From contig NZ_JABTYE010000014.1 in NCBI RefSeq assembly GCF_013314895.1, positions 62,001-126,000 of the forward strand: a DNA stretch of 64,000 nt, written 5' to 3'. Below the pieces are notes generated by a model that made no database searches, was not told the DNA's origin, and was given only the letters and a program-made list of their open reading frames with translations. The stretch comes from Cupriavidus gilardii (GTDB lineage Bacteria; Pseudomonadota; Gammaproteobacteria; Burkholderiales; Burkholderiaceae). The translations under genes and the position numbers were made by a program. Shown piece after piece: positions 1 through 9,264 of this stretch; the stretch's first letter is position 1; each line of letters starts with the position of its first letter.

Positions 1-633
1 GACTTCCACGCGGCGGTTCGGCTGCTGGCAGGCGATCTGAGCGGTGCGGTTGCCCTTGCACGACTTCGGATCGACCTTCAGCTGACGCTCGCCCTTGCCT
101 TCGGTGTAGACGCGGTTGGCTTCCACGCCCTTGCTCACCAGATAGGCCTTGACGGCTTCGGCGCGGCGGATCGACAGGCGATCGTTGTAACGATCGGTGC
201 CGAACGAGTCGGTGTGGCCGACGGCGATGATCACTTCCAGGGTGATGCCCGACAGCTTCGACACCAGGTCGTCCAGCTTGGCGCGGCCTTCCGGCTTCAG
301 CACAGCCTTGTCGAAGTCGAACAGCGTGTCAGCGGCGAAGGTGACCTTCTCGCTCGAGACAACCGGGGGAGCGACCGGAGCCGGAGCCGGAGCCGGGGCA
401 GCAGCCGGAGCCAGCGCGCCGTCGCACTGAGCATTGGCCGTGGCCGGGGTCCAGGAGCTATCGCGCCAGCAGAGCTCGTTCGTGCCATTCTTCCACACGT
501 ACTCGCTCGTACCGTTACCCCAGTTGTCGTTCACCGCCTTCTTTTCGTAGGGGACCGACGCGGTCTGGGCTTGAGCGGATGCGGCCATTACTGCGGTAGC
601 TGCAACGAGCGCGAGCTTGGCAAATTTTTTCAT
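1..633 (-). CDS. ompA: OmpA-family outer membrane protein, C-terminus cut by window edge
   Basis: The minus strand reads from an ATG at 633 to the window edge with no stop, giving 211 codons. Translation begins MKKFAKLALVAATAVMAASA, a clear signal peptide with likely cleavage after AQA. A short region around WGNGTSEYVWKNGTNELCWR follows, then a Pro/Ala hinge, then an OmpA-like peptidoglycan-binding domain with LFDFDKAVLKPEGRAKLDDL, GHTDSFGTDRYNDRLSIRRA and the end of the domain (QQPNRRVEV). This architecture, with a short N-terminal part rather than a full beta-barrel, matches the OmpA-type proteins next to gyrA in Ralstonia/Cupriavidus. Expected role: anchoring outer membrane to peptidoglycan. 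A GGAG-type ribosome site lies about 5 nt before the ATG. The last residues lie outside the window. Confidence 0.93.
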   Translation of the reverse strand, partial: MKKFAKLALVAATAVMAASAQAQTASVPYEKKAVNDNWGNGTSEYVWKNGTNELCWRDSSWTPATANAQCDGALAPAAAPAPAPAPVAPPVVSSEKVTFAADTLFDFDKAVLKPEGRAKLDDLVSKLSGITLEVIIAVGHTDSFGTDRYNDRLSIRRAEAVKAYLVSKGVEANRVYTEGKGERQLKVDPKSCKGNRTAQIACQQPNRRVEV

Positions 634-708
634 ATTTCTCCTCTCAGGATGAGATCACCGCAGGGTTACTGCGAGCAAATGGACGAAAACAAGTCATACA
701 TTCTTCGG

Positions 709-714
709 AGTATA
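709..714 (-). promoter_or_regulatory. candidate -10 box for ompA
   Basis: The minus strand reads TATACT here, about 75 nt before the ompA ATG, which would give a leader of roughly 70 nt as is common for abundant porin-type mRNAs. No good -35 is visible at the expected distance, so this is a motif call only. Confidence 0.35.
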
Positions 715-977
715 ACCTTCTCGCTCGAGGTGACGAATGCTCCACTTCGAACAATGTCTGGCTCTTCGCTGGGGAATTGTGCCACAAGGCTCGTTTCCTA
801 AGAAGTAAATATATGCGATTCAATCCATGGCTTCGGGGCCTGTGGTGTTTGTGCAACATGGCCTCTTGCGATGCCCGCAAACCCTTGTCCGGCTTGGGTT
901 TCGAGACATCGAGGCAGATCGTCAGGGCCTGCATGGAGGGTGGTCCCGGGGGCGAGGGGAGGCGGTGCGGCGCATGT

Positions 978-983
978 TAGAAT
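978..983 (+). promoter_or_regulatory. candidate -10 box for gyrA
   Basis: TAGAAT followed by GCC, about 90 nt before the gyrA start. It resembles the other -10 boxes in this window (T..AATGSC, no clear -35). Confidence 0.4.
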
Positions 984-1070
984 GCCATGTTACCCGCCGC
1001 GCTGGCAGCGCCGGATCATCCGGTGCCGACCGCCGCTTGCGGGCGTTTCAACCGCATAAGCCACGCCGCA

Positions 1071-3791
1071 ATGGATCAATTCGCCAAAGAAACCCTTCCG
1101 GTCTCCCTCGAAGAGGAAATGCGTCGCTCGTACCTGGATTACGCCATGAGCGTTATCGTCGGGCGCGCGCTTCCCGATGTACGGGACGGCCTGAAGCCCG
1201 TCCATCGGCGAGTGCTGTTTGCGATGCACGAGCTGAACAACGACTGGAACCGCCCTTACAAGAAATCGGCACGTATTGTCGGCGATGTGATTGGTAAATA
1301 TCACCCGCACGGCGATACCGCGGTCTACGACACCATCGTCCGCATGGCGCAGGATTTTTCGCTGCGTTATATGCTGGTCGACGGCCAAGGCAATTTCGGT
1401 TCGGTCGACGGCGACAATGCCGCGGCCATGCGTTATACGGAAATCCGGCTGTCGAAGATAGCGCATGAAATGCTGCTGGACATCGACAAGGAAACCGTCG
1501 ATTTCGTCCCGAACTACGACGGCTCCGAAAACGAGCCGCAAATCCTGCCGGCCCGTATTCCGAATCTGCTGATCAACGGTTCGTCGGGTATTGCGGTCGG
1601 CATGGCCACCAATATCCCGCCGCACAATCTGAACGAAGTGGTCGACGGCTGTCTGCACCTTCTGCGCAACCCGCAGGCGACGGTCGACGAGCTGATCGAG
1701 CTGATTCCGGCGCCCGACTTTCCGACCGCCGGCATCATCTACGGCATCCAGGGCGTGCGCGAAGGCTACCGTACCGGCCGTGGCCGGGTGGTGATGCGAG
1801 CACGTACCCACTTCGAGGATATCGACCGCGGCCAGCGCCAGGCAATCATCATCGACGAGCTGCCCTACCAGGTGAACAAGCGCACCCTGCTGGAGCGCAT
1901 CGCCGAGCTGGTCACGGAGAAGAAGATCGAGGGCATCTCCGACATCCGCGACGAATCGGACAAGTCCGGCATGCGCGTGGTGATCGAACTCAAGCGCAAC
2001 GAGGTGCCTGAGGTCGTCCTGAACAACCTATATAAGAACACCCAGCTGCAGGACACCTTCGGCATGAACATGGTGGCGCTGGTCGACGGCCAGCCGCGCC
2101 TGCTGAACCTGCGCCAGATGCTGGAGTGCTTCCTGTCGCACCGGCGCGAGGTGGTCACCCGCCGCACCGTGTTCGAACTGCGCAAGGCGCGCGAGCGCGG
2201 CCATGTGCTGGAAGGCCTGGCGGTCGCGCTGGCCAATATCGACGAGTTCATCGCGATCATCAAGGCCGCGCCGACCCCGCCGATCGCCAAGCAGGAACTG
2301 ATGGCCAAGTCGTGGGACTCGCAACTGGTGCGCGAGATGCTGGCGCGCGCCGAGACCGATACCCCGGGCGGCCGCGCGGCCTACCGGCCGGACGGTCTGC
2401 CGCCGGTGTTCGGCATGCAGGACGACGGCCTGTACCGACTGTCCGACTCGCAGGCTCAGGAAATCCTGCAGATGCGTCTGCAGCGCCTGACCGGGCTGGA
2501 GCAGGACAAGATCGTGCAGGAGTACCGCGACGTGATGGACGCGATCACGGACCTGCTCGACATCCTGGCCCGCCCCGAGCGCATTACCACCATCATCACC
2601 GACGAACTGACCGCGATCCGCGCCGAATTCGGTGACGACCGCCGTTCGCACATCGAGCTGAACGCCACCGAGCTCGATACCGAGGATCTGATCACTCCGC
2701 AGGACATGGTGGTCACGCTGTCGCACAGCGGCTATATGAAGAGCCAGCCGATCTCCGAATACCGCGCGCAGAAGCGCGGCGGCCGGGGCAAGCAGGCGAT
2801 GGCGACCAAGGAAGACGACTGGATCGATACGCTGTTCGTTGCCAACACGCACGACTACATCCTGTGCTTCTCGAACCGCGGCCGGCTGTACTGGCTGAAG
2901 GTCTATGAAGTGCCGCAAGGCTCGCGCACCTCGCGCGGTCGGCCGATCGTCAATATGTTCCCGTTGCAGGAAGGCGAGAAGATCACGGTGATCCTGCCGG
3001 TGCGCCAGTTCGACGCCGAGCATTTCATCTTCATGGCGACCGCCCGCGGTACCGTCAAGAAGACCGCGCTGACCGAATTCTCGAATCCTCGCAAGGCCGG
3101 CATCATCGCGGTCGACCTCGACGAGGGCGACTATCTGATCGGCGCCGCGATCACCGACGGCCAGCACGACGTGATGCTGTTCTCGGACGCCGGCAAGGCG
3201 GTGCGCTTCGACGAGAACGATGTGCGCCCGATGGGCCGGCAGGCCCGCGGCGTGCGCGGCATGAACCTGGACGACGGCCAGACCGTCATTGCGATGCTGG
3301 TCGCGCCGGCCGAGAACGCCGAGGACGCCGGCTCGGTCGGCAGCGTGCTGACCGCGACGGAGAATGGCTACGGCAAGCGCACGCCGATCACGGAATACAC
3401 CCGGCACGGCCGCGGCACCAAGGGCATGATCGCGATCCAGACCAGCGAGCGCAACGGCCGCGTGGTCGCCGCCGCGCTGGTTGCGCCCGAGCACGAGATC
3501 ATGCTGATCACGACAGGGGGCGTGCTGATCCGCACCCGGGTGGCCGAAATCCGCGAGATGGGCCGTGCCACCCAGGGCGTCACGCTGATCAACGTCGACG
3601 AGGGCACCAAGCTGTCTGGTCTGCAGCGCATCGTGGAGAGCGATGCCGATAATGGCGAGAACGGTGAAAACGGCGGCGATCATGGCGCCGAAAACGGCGA
3701 CGGCAACGATGCCGACACCAATGGCGACGACAATGGTGCCGGCAATGGCGCCGATGATGTCGCAAATGGTGACAATGGCGCTCAATCGTAA
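1071..3791 (+). CDS. gyrA: DNA gyrase subunit A
   Basis: 906-residue gyrase A subunit, the DNA-cleaving half of the A2B2 enzyme that introduces negative supercoils. I start at ATG 1071 ([17 protein letters not shown]), which matches the family N-terminus; the frame is open 28 codons further up but that part has no similarity. Numbering coincides with E. coli: Thr83 and Asp87 of the quinolone-resistance region ([15 protein letters not shown]) and catalytic Tyr122 (AAAMRYTEI). The C-terminal beta-pinwheel carries the GyrA box as QKRGGRG, so true gyrase rather than topoisomerase IV. Residues about 856-906 form an unusual tail rich in Asn, Gly and Asp (for example [19 protein letters not shown]). 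E. coli GyrA is 875 residues with a shorter acidic tail. Confidence 0.98.
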   Translation: MDQFAKETLPVSLEEEMRRSYLDYAMSVIVGRALPDVRDGLKPVHRRVLFAMHELNNDWNRPYKKSARIVGDVIGKYHPHGDTAVYDTIVRMAQDFSLRYMLVDGQGNFGSVDGDNAAAMRYTEIRLSKIAHEMLLDIDKETVDFVPNYDGSENEPQILPARIPNLLINGSSGIAVGMATNIPPHNLNEVVDGCLHLLRNPQATVDELIELIPAPDFPTAGIIYGIQGVREGYRTGRGRVVMRARTHFEDIDRGQRQAIIIDELPYQVNKRTLLERIAELVTEKKIEGISDIRDESDKSGMRVVIELKRNEVPEVVLNNLYKNTQLQDTFGMNMVALVDGQPRLLNLRQMLECFLSHRREVVTRRTVFELRKARERGHVLEGLAVALANIDEFIAIIKAAPTPPIAKQELMAKSWDSQLVREMLARAETDTPGGRAAYRPDGLPPVFGMQDDGLYRLSDSQAQEILQMRLQRLTGLEQDKIVQEYRDVMDAITDLLDILARPERITTIITDELTAIRAEFGDDRRSHIELNATELDTEDLITPQDMVVTLSHSGYMKSQPISEYRAQKRGGRGKQAMATKEDDWIDTLFVANTHDYILCFSNRGRLYWLKVYEVPQGSRTSRGRPIVNMFPLQEGEKITVILPVRQFDAEHFIFMATARGTVKKTALTEFSNPRKAGIIAVDLDEGDYLIGAAITDGQHDVMLFSDAGKAVRFDENDVRPMGRQARGVRGMNLDDGQTVIAMLVAPAENAEDAGSVGSVLTATENGYGKRTPITEYTRHGRGTKGMIAIQTSERNGRVVAAALVAPEHEIMLITTGGVLIRTRVAEIREMGRATQGVTLINVDEGTKLSGLQRIVESDADNGENGENGGDHGAENGDGNDADTNGDDNGAGNGADDVANGDNGAQS

Positions 3792-3872
3792 TCAGATGCA
3801 ACAATGGCGCGGCCGCTGGAACTAGGCCAGTCGCTACCGGACTAAACCGGACGAATTCATCAGGGAGTCATA

Positions 3873-4436
3873 ATGCTCAAAACCACTCGACGTATTGCTG
3901 TGCTGGCTGCTTTTGTTCCGGCCTTGATGGTCGCGCAGCATGCGCGCGCGCAGGACGCGGACAAGACCGCCGCGATCAAGGAACTGCTGTCCGTGATGCA
4001 GGCCGACCAGGCCGTCAAGGGACAGGCCGAGAACTGGCAGGCTGGCGCCAAGCAGGAAGCGCCGCTGGTGCTCGAACAGGTGCTGGTCGAGAACAAGACG
4101 CTGAGCGACGCGCAGAAGCAGGCCGCGGTCGAGAAGCTGAAGAAGAACGGCGCCGTGCAGCGCATGGTCGACGGCGCCGGCAAGCAGTTCGGCACGGACG
4201 CGTTCAAGAACGACGCCATCAAGGCCCACTATGACGCCTTTGGCAAGTACTACACCGCGCAGGAAATCCGCGACCTGACCACCTTCCTGAAGTCGCCGAC
4301 CGGCCAGAAGTTCATGGCCAATCAAGGCAAGGCGACCCAGGAGATCTGGGGTTCGATGATGCAGAAGTATGGCCCGCAGGTCGGCAAGTCGATGCGCGAC
4401 GCGGCCGAGAAGGAAGTCACCGCGGCATCGAAGTAA
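3873..4436 (+). CDS. secreted DUF2059 protein
   Basis: 187 residues. The N-terminus MLKTTRRIAVLAAFVPALMV followed by AQHARAQ is a signal peptide with an Ala-x-Ala-type cleavage site near residue 26, so the product should be periplasmic. The rest is helical and charged, ending in FLKSPTGQKFMANQGKATQE and a run that fits the DUF2059 family, which is typical of this gene position between gyrA and serC in Burkholderiaceae. Molecular function is unknown. An AGGGAG ribosome site lies about 7 nt before the ATG. It is followed by a strong intrinsic terminator at 4530-4567, so it is probably the last gene of the gyrA transcript or a separate unit. Confidence 0.82.
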   Translation: MLKTTRRIAVLAAFVPALMVAQHARAQDADKTAAIKELLSVMQADQAVKGQAENWQAGAKQEAPLVLEQVLVENKTLSDAQKQAAVEKLKKNGAVQRMVDGAGKQFGTDAFKNDAIKAHYDAFGKYYTAQEIRDLTTFLKSPTGQKFMANQGKATQEIWGSMMQKYGPQVGKSMRDAAEKEVTAASK

Positions 4437-4525
4437 GCCGGGGCGCGGCCCACCGGCCGGCATCCGCGCGTGGCGCGACGGGCCACGCCCGCGACGCCCG
4501 GATGCCAACGAAATGCGTCTTTAGG

Positions 4526-4532
4526 TAATAAT
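4526..4532 (+). promoter_or_regulatory. candidate -10 box for serC
   Basis: TAATAAT followed by GGC, resembling the TATAATGGC/TACAATGSC boxes elsewhere in the window. It would start transcription near 4538, inside the upstream terminator stem, giving a leader of about 36 nt before serC. Confidence 0.4.
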
Positions 4533-4567
4533 GGCTGCTTGGGCTTCCCAAGCAGCCATTTTTCTTT
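4530..4567 (+). terminator. intrinsic terminator after DUF2059 gene
   Basis: Perfect 14-bp stem (AATGGCTGCTTGGG, 4530-4543, with its complement at 4547-4560), loop CTT, then a T-rich run TTTCTTT. It lies between the DUF2059 gene and serC, and its 5' arm overlaps the candidate serC -10 box. Confidence 0.88.
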
Positions 4568-4573
4568 CCGTTC

Positions 4574-5728
4574 ATGAACGATCCCCAGAATCCCGCCCTT
4601 GCCGCCATGATGCAGCGCGCCATGGCCGAACGTGTCTACAACTTCTCCCCGGGACCGGCGACCCTGCCGGCCGAGGTGCTGCAACAGGCAGCCGAAGAAA
4701 TGCTGTCGTGGCACGGCACCGGTGTCTCGGTCATGGAGATGAGCCACCGCAGCAAGGAGTTCGAGGGGATCCACAACGAGGCATTGGCCGATCTGCGCGA
4801 ACTGCTGAAGATCCCGAAGGAATTCCGCATCCTGTTCCTGCAGGGCGGCGCCATCGGCGAGAACGCGATCGTCCCGCTGAACCTGATCCAGCGCCTGAAC
4901 CCCGAGCGGCCCAAGGCCGATTTCGTCGTGACGGGTACCTGGTCGGTCAAGACGGAGCAGGAAACGCGCCGCTATGGCGCTACCCATATTGCCGCCAGCA
5001 GCGTGGAACAGCGCTTCGCGCGCATTCCCGATCCGGCGACCTGGCAGCTGTCCGACGATGCCGCCTACGTGCACCTGTGCACCAACGAAACGGTGGTCGG
5101 TGTCGAATTCCAGCAGATTCCGGATATCGGCCAGAACCACGGCCGCGTGGTGGTCGCCGATGCCTCCAGCCATATCCTGTCGCGGCCGATCGACTGGTCG
5201 CGCGTGCAGGTCGTTTATGGCGGCGCGCAAAAGAACATCGGCCCGGCCGGCGTGACGATCGTGATCGTGCGCGAAGACCTGCTTGGCCACGCGCATCCGC
5301 TGTGCCCGTCGGCATTCAACTGGCGCATCGTCAACGACAACAATTCGATGTACAACACGCCGCCGACCTACGCGATCTATATCGCCGGGCTGGTGTTCAA
5401 ATGGCTGAAGCGGCAGGGTGGCGTGGATGGCATCGAGCAGCGCAATATCGCCAAGGCGCGCGCGCTCTACGACTTCCTCGATCAGAGCGACTTCTATCGC
5501 AACGAGATCGATCCGAGCTGCCGCTCGCGTATGAACGTGCCGTTCTTCCTGGCGGACGAGTCGCGCAACGAGGCCTTTCTGGCCGGGGCGCGGGCCAACG
5601 GGCTGCTCCAGCTCAAGGGCCACAAGTCGGTGGGCGGCATGCGCGCCAGCCTGTATAACGCGATGCCGCTGGAGGGCGTTACCGCGCTGGTCGACTATAT
5701 GCGCGAGTTCGAGCGCAGCGCCGCCTGA
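4574..5728 (+). CDS. serC: phosphoserine aminotransferase
   Basis: PLP enzyme of L-serine synthesis (3-phosphohydroxypyruvate to phosphoserine with glutamate), also used in pyridoxal phosphate synthesis. 384 residues from ATG 4574. The N-terminal hallmark [16 protein letters not shown] begins near residue 21, so a start at ATG 4622 ([11 protein letters not shown]) would fit the family better; neither has a good ribosome site. PLP-binding lysine is K220 in [14 protein letters not shown]; the substrate loop reads [10 protein letters not shown]. It opens the serC-pheA-hisC-tyrA-aroA cluster, the mixed-function amino-acid cluster known from many proteobacteria. It probably has its own promoter overlapping the preceding terminator. 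Confidence 0.97.
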   Translation: MNDPQNPALAAMMQRAMAERVYNFSPGPATLPAEVLQQAAEEMLSWHGTGVSVMEMSHRSKEFEGIHNEALADLRELLKIPKEFRILFLQGGAIGENAIVPLNLIQRLNPERPKADFVVTGTWSVKTEQETRRYGATHIAASSVEQRFARIPDPATWQLSDDAAYVHLCTNETVVGVEFQQIPDIGQNHGRVVVADASSHILSRPIDWSRVQVVYGGAQKNIGPAGVTIVIVREDLLGHAHPLCPSAFNWRIVNDNNSMYNTPPTYAIYIAGLVFKWLKRQGGVDGIEQRNIAKARALYDFLDQSDFYRNEIDPSCRSRMNVPFFLADESRNEAFLAGARANGLLQLKGHKSVGGMRASLYNAMPLEGVTALVDYMREFERSAA

Positions 5729-5809
5729 GCGGCGGCAATGGCGCCATCGACGGGAACGCCGTCCTGTGTGGACTGGCGCGCCGTGCGGTGACGAATCGGG
5801 ATTTCCATC

Positions 5810-6961
5810 ATGACGAACCAAGATAAAAGCGCTGCGGCCCCCGCCCAGGGCCAGCAGCCGACCATGCCAACCGAGGAGCAGGAGCGCGCGCTGTCCGTGG
5901 AGCTGGCGCCGCTGCGCGAGCAGATCGACGCCGTCGATCGCGAGCTGCTGGCGATGCTGAACCGCCGCGCGCAGCTGGCGCTGGACGTTGGCGAGGTCAA
6001 GAAGAAATTCGGCGCGCCGGTGTTCCGGCCGGAGCGCGAGCTGCAGGTCATCCGCAAGGTCCAGGGCAACAACCCCGGGCCGCTGCGCGGCGACAGCGTG
6101 GCGGCGATCTGGCGCGAGGTGATGTCTGCCTGCCGCGGCCTGGAAAAACCGCTGGAAGTGGCCTTCCTCGGCCCGGCCGGCACCTTCTCGGAGCAGGCGC
6201 TGTACGCGCACTTCGGCCACGAGGTCGCCGGCGTGCCGTGCCCGAGCATCGACGAGGTGTTCCGCGCGGTCGAGGCCGGCACCGTCGAGTACGGCGTGGT
6301 GCCGGTCGAGAATTCCACCGAGGGCGCGGTGTCGCGCACGCTGGACCTGTTCCTGCAGACCTCGCTGAAGATCAGCGGCGAGATCGCGCTGAAGGTCCAT
6401 CACAACCTGATGGCGTCATCGCCGGACATGAAGGGCGTGACCGTGGTGCGCGCCCATCCGCAGGCCCTGGCCCAGTGCCAGCACTGGTTGACCGCCAACT
6501 ATCCGCACCTGGAGCGCCAGGCGGTGTCGAGCAACGGCGAGGCGGCGCGGATGGCCAGCGAAGATCCGACCGTGGCGGCGATCGCCGCCGAGACCGCGGC
6601 CAATCGCTATCACCTGCACATCATCCGCTCGCATATCCAGGACGATCCGCACAATCGCACGCGTTTCGCCGTGATCGGCCGCTATGAGACCGAGCCGTCG
6701 GGCAGCGACCAGACCTCGCTGATCCTGTCGGTGCCGAACAAGGCCGGGGCGGTCTACCAGCTGCTGGCGCCGCTGGCCGACAACGGCGTGTCGATGTGCC
6801 GCTTCGAATCGCGGCCGGCGCGCAGCGGGGCCTGGGAGTATTACTTCTACGTCGATATCGAGGGCCACCAGCGCGATGCCGCGGTCGAGCGCGCGCTGCA
6901 GCAGCTGCGCGCCAACGCGGCGTACTTCAAGGTGCTGGGCTCGTATCCGTCGAGCAAGTAG
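5810..6961 (+). CDS. pheA: bifunctional chorismate mutase / prephenate dehydratase
   Basis: 383 residues making phenylpyruvate from chorismate. Domain order: an N-terminal low-complexity stretch (about 1-30), AroQ-type chorismate mutase (about 30-115, LREQIDAVDRELLAMLNRR), prephenate dehydratase (about 120-300, VAFLGPAGTFSEQALYAHFG, with the catalytic TRF motif in HNRTRFAVIGRYE), and a C-terminal ACT domain (about 305-380) carrying the ESRP motif of phenylalanine-binding regulatory domains. Feedback inhibition by phenylalanine is therefore expected. It lies 81 bp after serC and 70 bp before hisC with no terminator seen, consistent with cotranscription. Confidence 0.97.
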   Translation: MTNQDKSAAAPAQGQQPTMPTEEQERALSVELAPLREQIDAVDRELLAMLNRRAQLALDVGEVKKKFGAPVFRPERELQVIRKVQGNNPGPLRGDSVAAIWREVMSACRGLEKPLEVAFLGPAGTFSEQALYAHFGHEVAGVPCPSIDEVFRAVEAGTVEYGVVPVENSTEGAVSRTLDLFLQTSLKISGEIALKVHHNLMASSPDMKGVTVVRAHPQALAQCQHWLTANYPHLERQAVSSNGEAARMASEDPTVAAIAAETAANRYHLHIIRSHIQDDPHNRTRFAVIGRYETEPSGSDQTSLILSVPNKAGAVYQLLAPLADNGVSMCRFESRPARSGAWEYYFYVDIEGHQRDAAVERALQQLRANAAYFKVLGSYPSSK

Positions 6962-7031
6962 GCGCACAGGCAGGGAAGCTGGAATACCAGGGGCCCGCGG
7001 CGGGCCGCAGGCAAGGCAATCAGGAGTCGAT

Positions 7032-8147
7032 ATGGCAGAGCAGGGCAGGCAGTTCGGTCCGGAATATGTGCGGGCGATTTCCCCTTACGTGGCCGGCAGG
7101 CCGATCTCGGAGGTCGCGCGCGAATTCGGCCTCGACGAGGCCAGCATCGTCAAGCTGGCCTCCAACGAGAATCCGCTCGGCATGCCGGAGTCGGCCAGGA
7201 CCGCGATGGCCGCCGCGGTGGCCGAGCTCGGCCGCTATCCCGATTCCAATGGCTTCGAGCTGAAGGCCGCGCTGTCGGCGCGCTACGACGTGCCGGCCGA
7301 CTGGCTGACGCTGGGCAACGGCAGCAACGACATCCTCGAACTGGCCGCGCATGCGCTGGTCAAGCCGGGCGAGTCGATCGTCTACGCGCAGTACTCGTTC
7401 GCGGTCTACGCGCTGGCAACGCAGGAAATCGGCGCGCGTGCGATCGAGGTGCCGGCGCGCGACTATGGCCACGATCTCGAGGCGATGGCCGCGGCGATCG
7501 CGCCCGATACCCGTCTGATCTTTATCGCCAACCCGAACAATCCGACCGGCACCTTCCTGCCTACCGCGCAGATCGAGGCATTCCTCGCCCGCGTGCCCGC
7601 CGATGTGGTGGTGGTGCTCGACGAAGCCTACAACGAGTATCTGGACCCCGAGGACCAGTACGAGTCGGTGCAGTGGGTGCGCAAGTATCCGAACCTGATG
7701 GTCTCGCGGACCTTCTCGAAGGCCTATGGCCTGGCCGGGCTGCGGGTCGGCTACGCGGTCGCGCAGCCGGCGCTGACCGATCTGCTCAATCGGATCCGCC
7801 AGCCCTTCAACGTCAACAGCCTGGCTCAGGCGGCGGCGGTGGCCGCGCTCGGCGACGACGCCTTCCTGCGCAAGAGCGCGACGCTCAATCGCGAAGGCAA
7901 GGCGCAGCTGGTGGCGGCCTTCGACCGGCTCGGCCTGCAGTATGTGCCTTCGTACGGCAACTTCGTGCTGGTCCGCGTCGGCGACGACAACGAGGCGGGC
8001 GCGCGCGTCAATCTGGCATTGCTCAAGCAAGGCGTGATCGTGCGTCCGGTCGGCAACTACGGGCTGCCGCAGTGGCTGCGCGTGACAATCGGCCTGCCGC
8101 AGGAGAACGCGGCCTTTATCGCGGCGCTCGAGCGCGCGCTGCAGTAA
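7032..8147 (+). CDS. hisC: histidinol-phosphate / aromatic aminotransferase (HisC family)
   Basis: 371-residue class-II aminotransferase. I start at ATG 7032, preceded by AGGAG six nt upstream; the longer open frame from 6876 overlaps pheA. Features: NENPLG near residue 46, NPNNPTGTF near 168, DEAYNEY near 198 and the PLP lysine K230 in RTFSKAYGLAGLRVGY. The family converts histidinol phosphate, but copies placed between pheA and tyrA commonly act, or also act, on phenylpyruvate and hydroxyphenylpyruvate. With PheA before it and TyrA after it, aromatic transamination is the likelier job here; the sequence alone does not settle it. Confidence 0.93.
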   Translation: MAEQGRQFGPEYVRAISPYVAGRPISEVAREFGLDEASIVKLASNENPLGMPESARTAMAAAVAELGRYPDSNGFELKAALSARYDVPADWLTLGNGSNDILELAAHALVKPGESIVYAQYSFAVYALATQEIGARAIEVPARDYGHDLEAMAAAIAPDTRLIFIANPNNPTGTFLPTAQIEAFLARVPADVVVVLDEAYNEYLDPEDQYESVQWVRKYPNLMVSRTFSKAYGLAGLRVGYAVAQPALTDLLNRIRQPFNVNSLAQAAAVAALGDDAFLRKSATLNREGKAQLVAAFDRLGLQYVPSYGNFVLVRVGDDNEAGARVNLALLKQGVIVRPVGNYGLPQWLRVTIGLPQENAAFIAALERALQ

Positions 8148-8190
8148 GGCTTCCGCGGGGCGCAGCAGCGCCGCCGCCGTCCACCTTCCG

Positions 8191-8216
8191 ACAGGGCGCC
8201 GCGGCGCCCTGTTTTG
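8191..8216 (+). terminator. intrinsic terminator after hisC
   Basis: A 9-10 bp GC-rich stem (CAGGGCGCC at 8192-8200 with its complement at 8203-8211) followed by TTTT. It lies 45 nt after hisC and before the candidate tyrA promoter, so it divides the aromatic cluster into two transcription units. Confidence 0.75.
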
Positions 8217-8259
8217 CCATATCGAGTCCGCTGGCGCCCGCCGCGGCGCGGCGAGCGGC

Positions 8260-8265
8260 TACAAT
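8260..8265 (+). promoter_or_regulatory. candidate -10 box for tyrA
   Basis: TACAAT followed by GCCGG, 42 nt before the tyrA GTG. No clear -35. It lies directly after the hisC terminator, which supports a separate start for tyrA-aroA. Confidence 0.5.
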
Positions 8266-8307
8266 GCCGGTTTTCCTCCTTTCCGCCGCCGATCTCGGCG
8301 TACTGTC

Positions 8308-9204
8308 GTGAGTGCCCTGCATTTTTCCCGTGTCGTGATCGTCGGCGTCGGCCTGATCGGCGGTTCCCTGGCCCGAGCCTTGAAGCGTGCCGGCGTCGTC
8401 GGCGAAGTGGTCGGTGTCGGCCGTTCGCCAGCCTCGCTCGAACGCGCACTGGCGCTCGGCGTGATCGACCGCGCCGCGTCGCTCGAGCAAGCCGCGCAGG
8501 GTGCCAGCATGATCGTGCTGTGCGCGCCGGTGGCGCAGACCTTCGCGCTGTTGCATGCGCTCGAGCCGCATCTGCAGCCCGGCACCATCGTCACCGATGC
8601 GGGCAGCACCAAGTCCGACGTGATCATGGCGGCCAAGACCGCGCTGGGCGACAAGGTCGCGCAGTTCGTGCCGGCCCATCCGATCGCGGGGCGCGAACTG
8701 AACGGCGTGGAAGCTGCGCTCGACGATCTCTACGACGGCAAGAAGGTCGTGCTGTGCCCGTTGCAGGAGAACAGCCGGGCCGATGTCGCCGCCGTGCGCG
8801 CGATGTGGGAGACCGCTGGCGGCGTCTGCGAAATCATGTCCGCGGTGCAGCACGACGCGGTGTTCGCCGCGGTCAGCCATCTGCCGCATCTGCTGTCCTA
8901 TGCGCTGGTCGCGCAGGTGGCCAATGCCGAGGACGCGGCGCTCAAGCTGGCTTGCGCCGGCGGCGGTTTTCGCGACTTCACGCGGATCGCCGCGTCGTCG
9001 CCGGAGATGTGGCGCGACATCTGCCTGGCCAATCGCGAGGCGCTGCTGCGCGAACTCAATACCTATCAATCGGTGCTGGCGCATCTGAGGGCGCAGATCG
9101 AGGCCGGCAACGGCGAGGCGCTCGAACGCGTATTCGCGCGTGCCAGCCAGGCGCGGCTGCAGTGGGGCGCCGAGCGTGCCGCGGCGGCCGACGTCGAGTC
9201 GTGA
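8308..9204 (+). CDS. tyrA: prephenate dehydrogenase
   Basis: 298 residues from a GTG start ([15 protein letters not shown]). NAD(P)-dependent oxidative decarboxylation of prephenate to 4-hydroxyphenylpyruvate in tyrosine synthesis. The Rossmann nucleotide site is [20 protein letters not shown] near residues 9-28; [11 protein letters not shown] and [19 protein letters not shown] are typical of the family. No chorismate mutase or ACT domain is fused to it, as expected for the single-function enzyme of beta-proteobacteria. The next gene, aroA, follows after 134 bp that contain a 9-bp tandem repeat. Confidence 0.96.
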   Translation: MSALHFSRVVIVGVGLIGGSLARALKRAGVVGEVVGVGRSPASLERALALGVIDRAASLEQAAQGASMIVLCAPVAQTFALLHALEPHLQPGTIVTDAGSTKSDVIMAAKTALGDKVAQFVPAHPIAGRELNGVEAALDDLYDGKKVVLCPLQENSRADVAAVRAMWETAGGVCEIMSAVQHDAVFAAVSHLPHLLSYALVAQVANAEDAALKLACAGGGFRDFTRIAASSPEMWRDICLANREALLRELNTYQSVLAHLRAQIEAGNGEALERVFARASQARLQWGAERAAAADVES

Positions 9205-9264
9205 TTCCTTGCCTAACCGGTGCTGGTTCGCCGCCCCCGCCGCCCCGCGCATGCCGTACCGACC

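Larger units (their letters stand above)
634..1070. other. ompA/gyrA divergent intergenic region
   Basis: This 437 bp separates the divergent ompA and gyrA genes. It holds the candidate ompA -10 (TATACT, minus, 709-714) and a candidate gyrA -10 (TAGAAT, plus, 978-983). The open frames crossing it have no domains, and a 28-codon upstream extension of gyrA that starts at 987 looks non-native. I see no RNA gene or repeat here. Confidence 0.5.

Noticed and set aside
987..1070. 28-codon N-terminal extension of gyrA
   Set aside because: The family start [12 protein letters not shown] at 1071 matches E. coli numbering exactly (Thr83, Tyr122), and the extension has no similarity.
2028..3785. 585-codon minus-strand frame over gyrA
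   Set aside because: Shadow of gyrA with the same antisense composition bias, and no family match visible.
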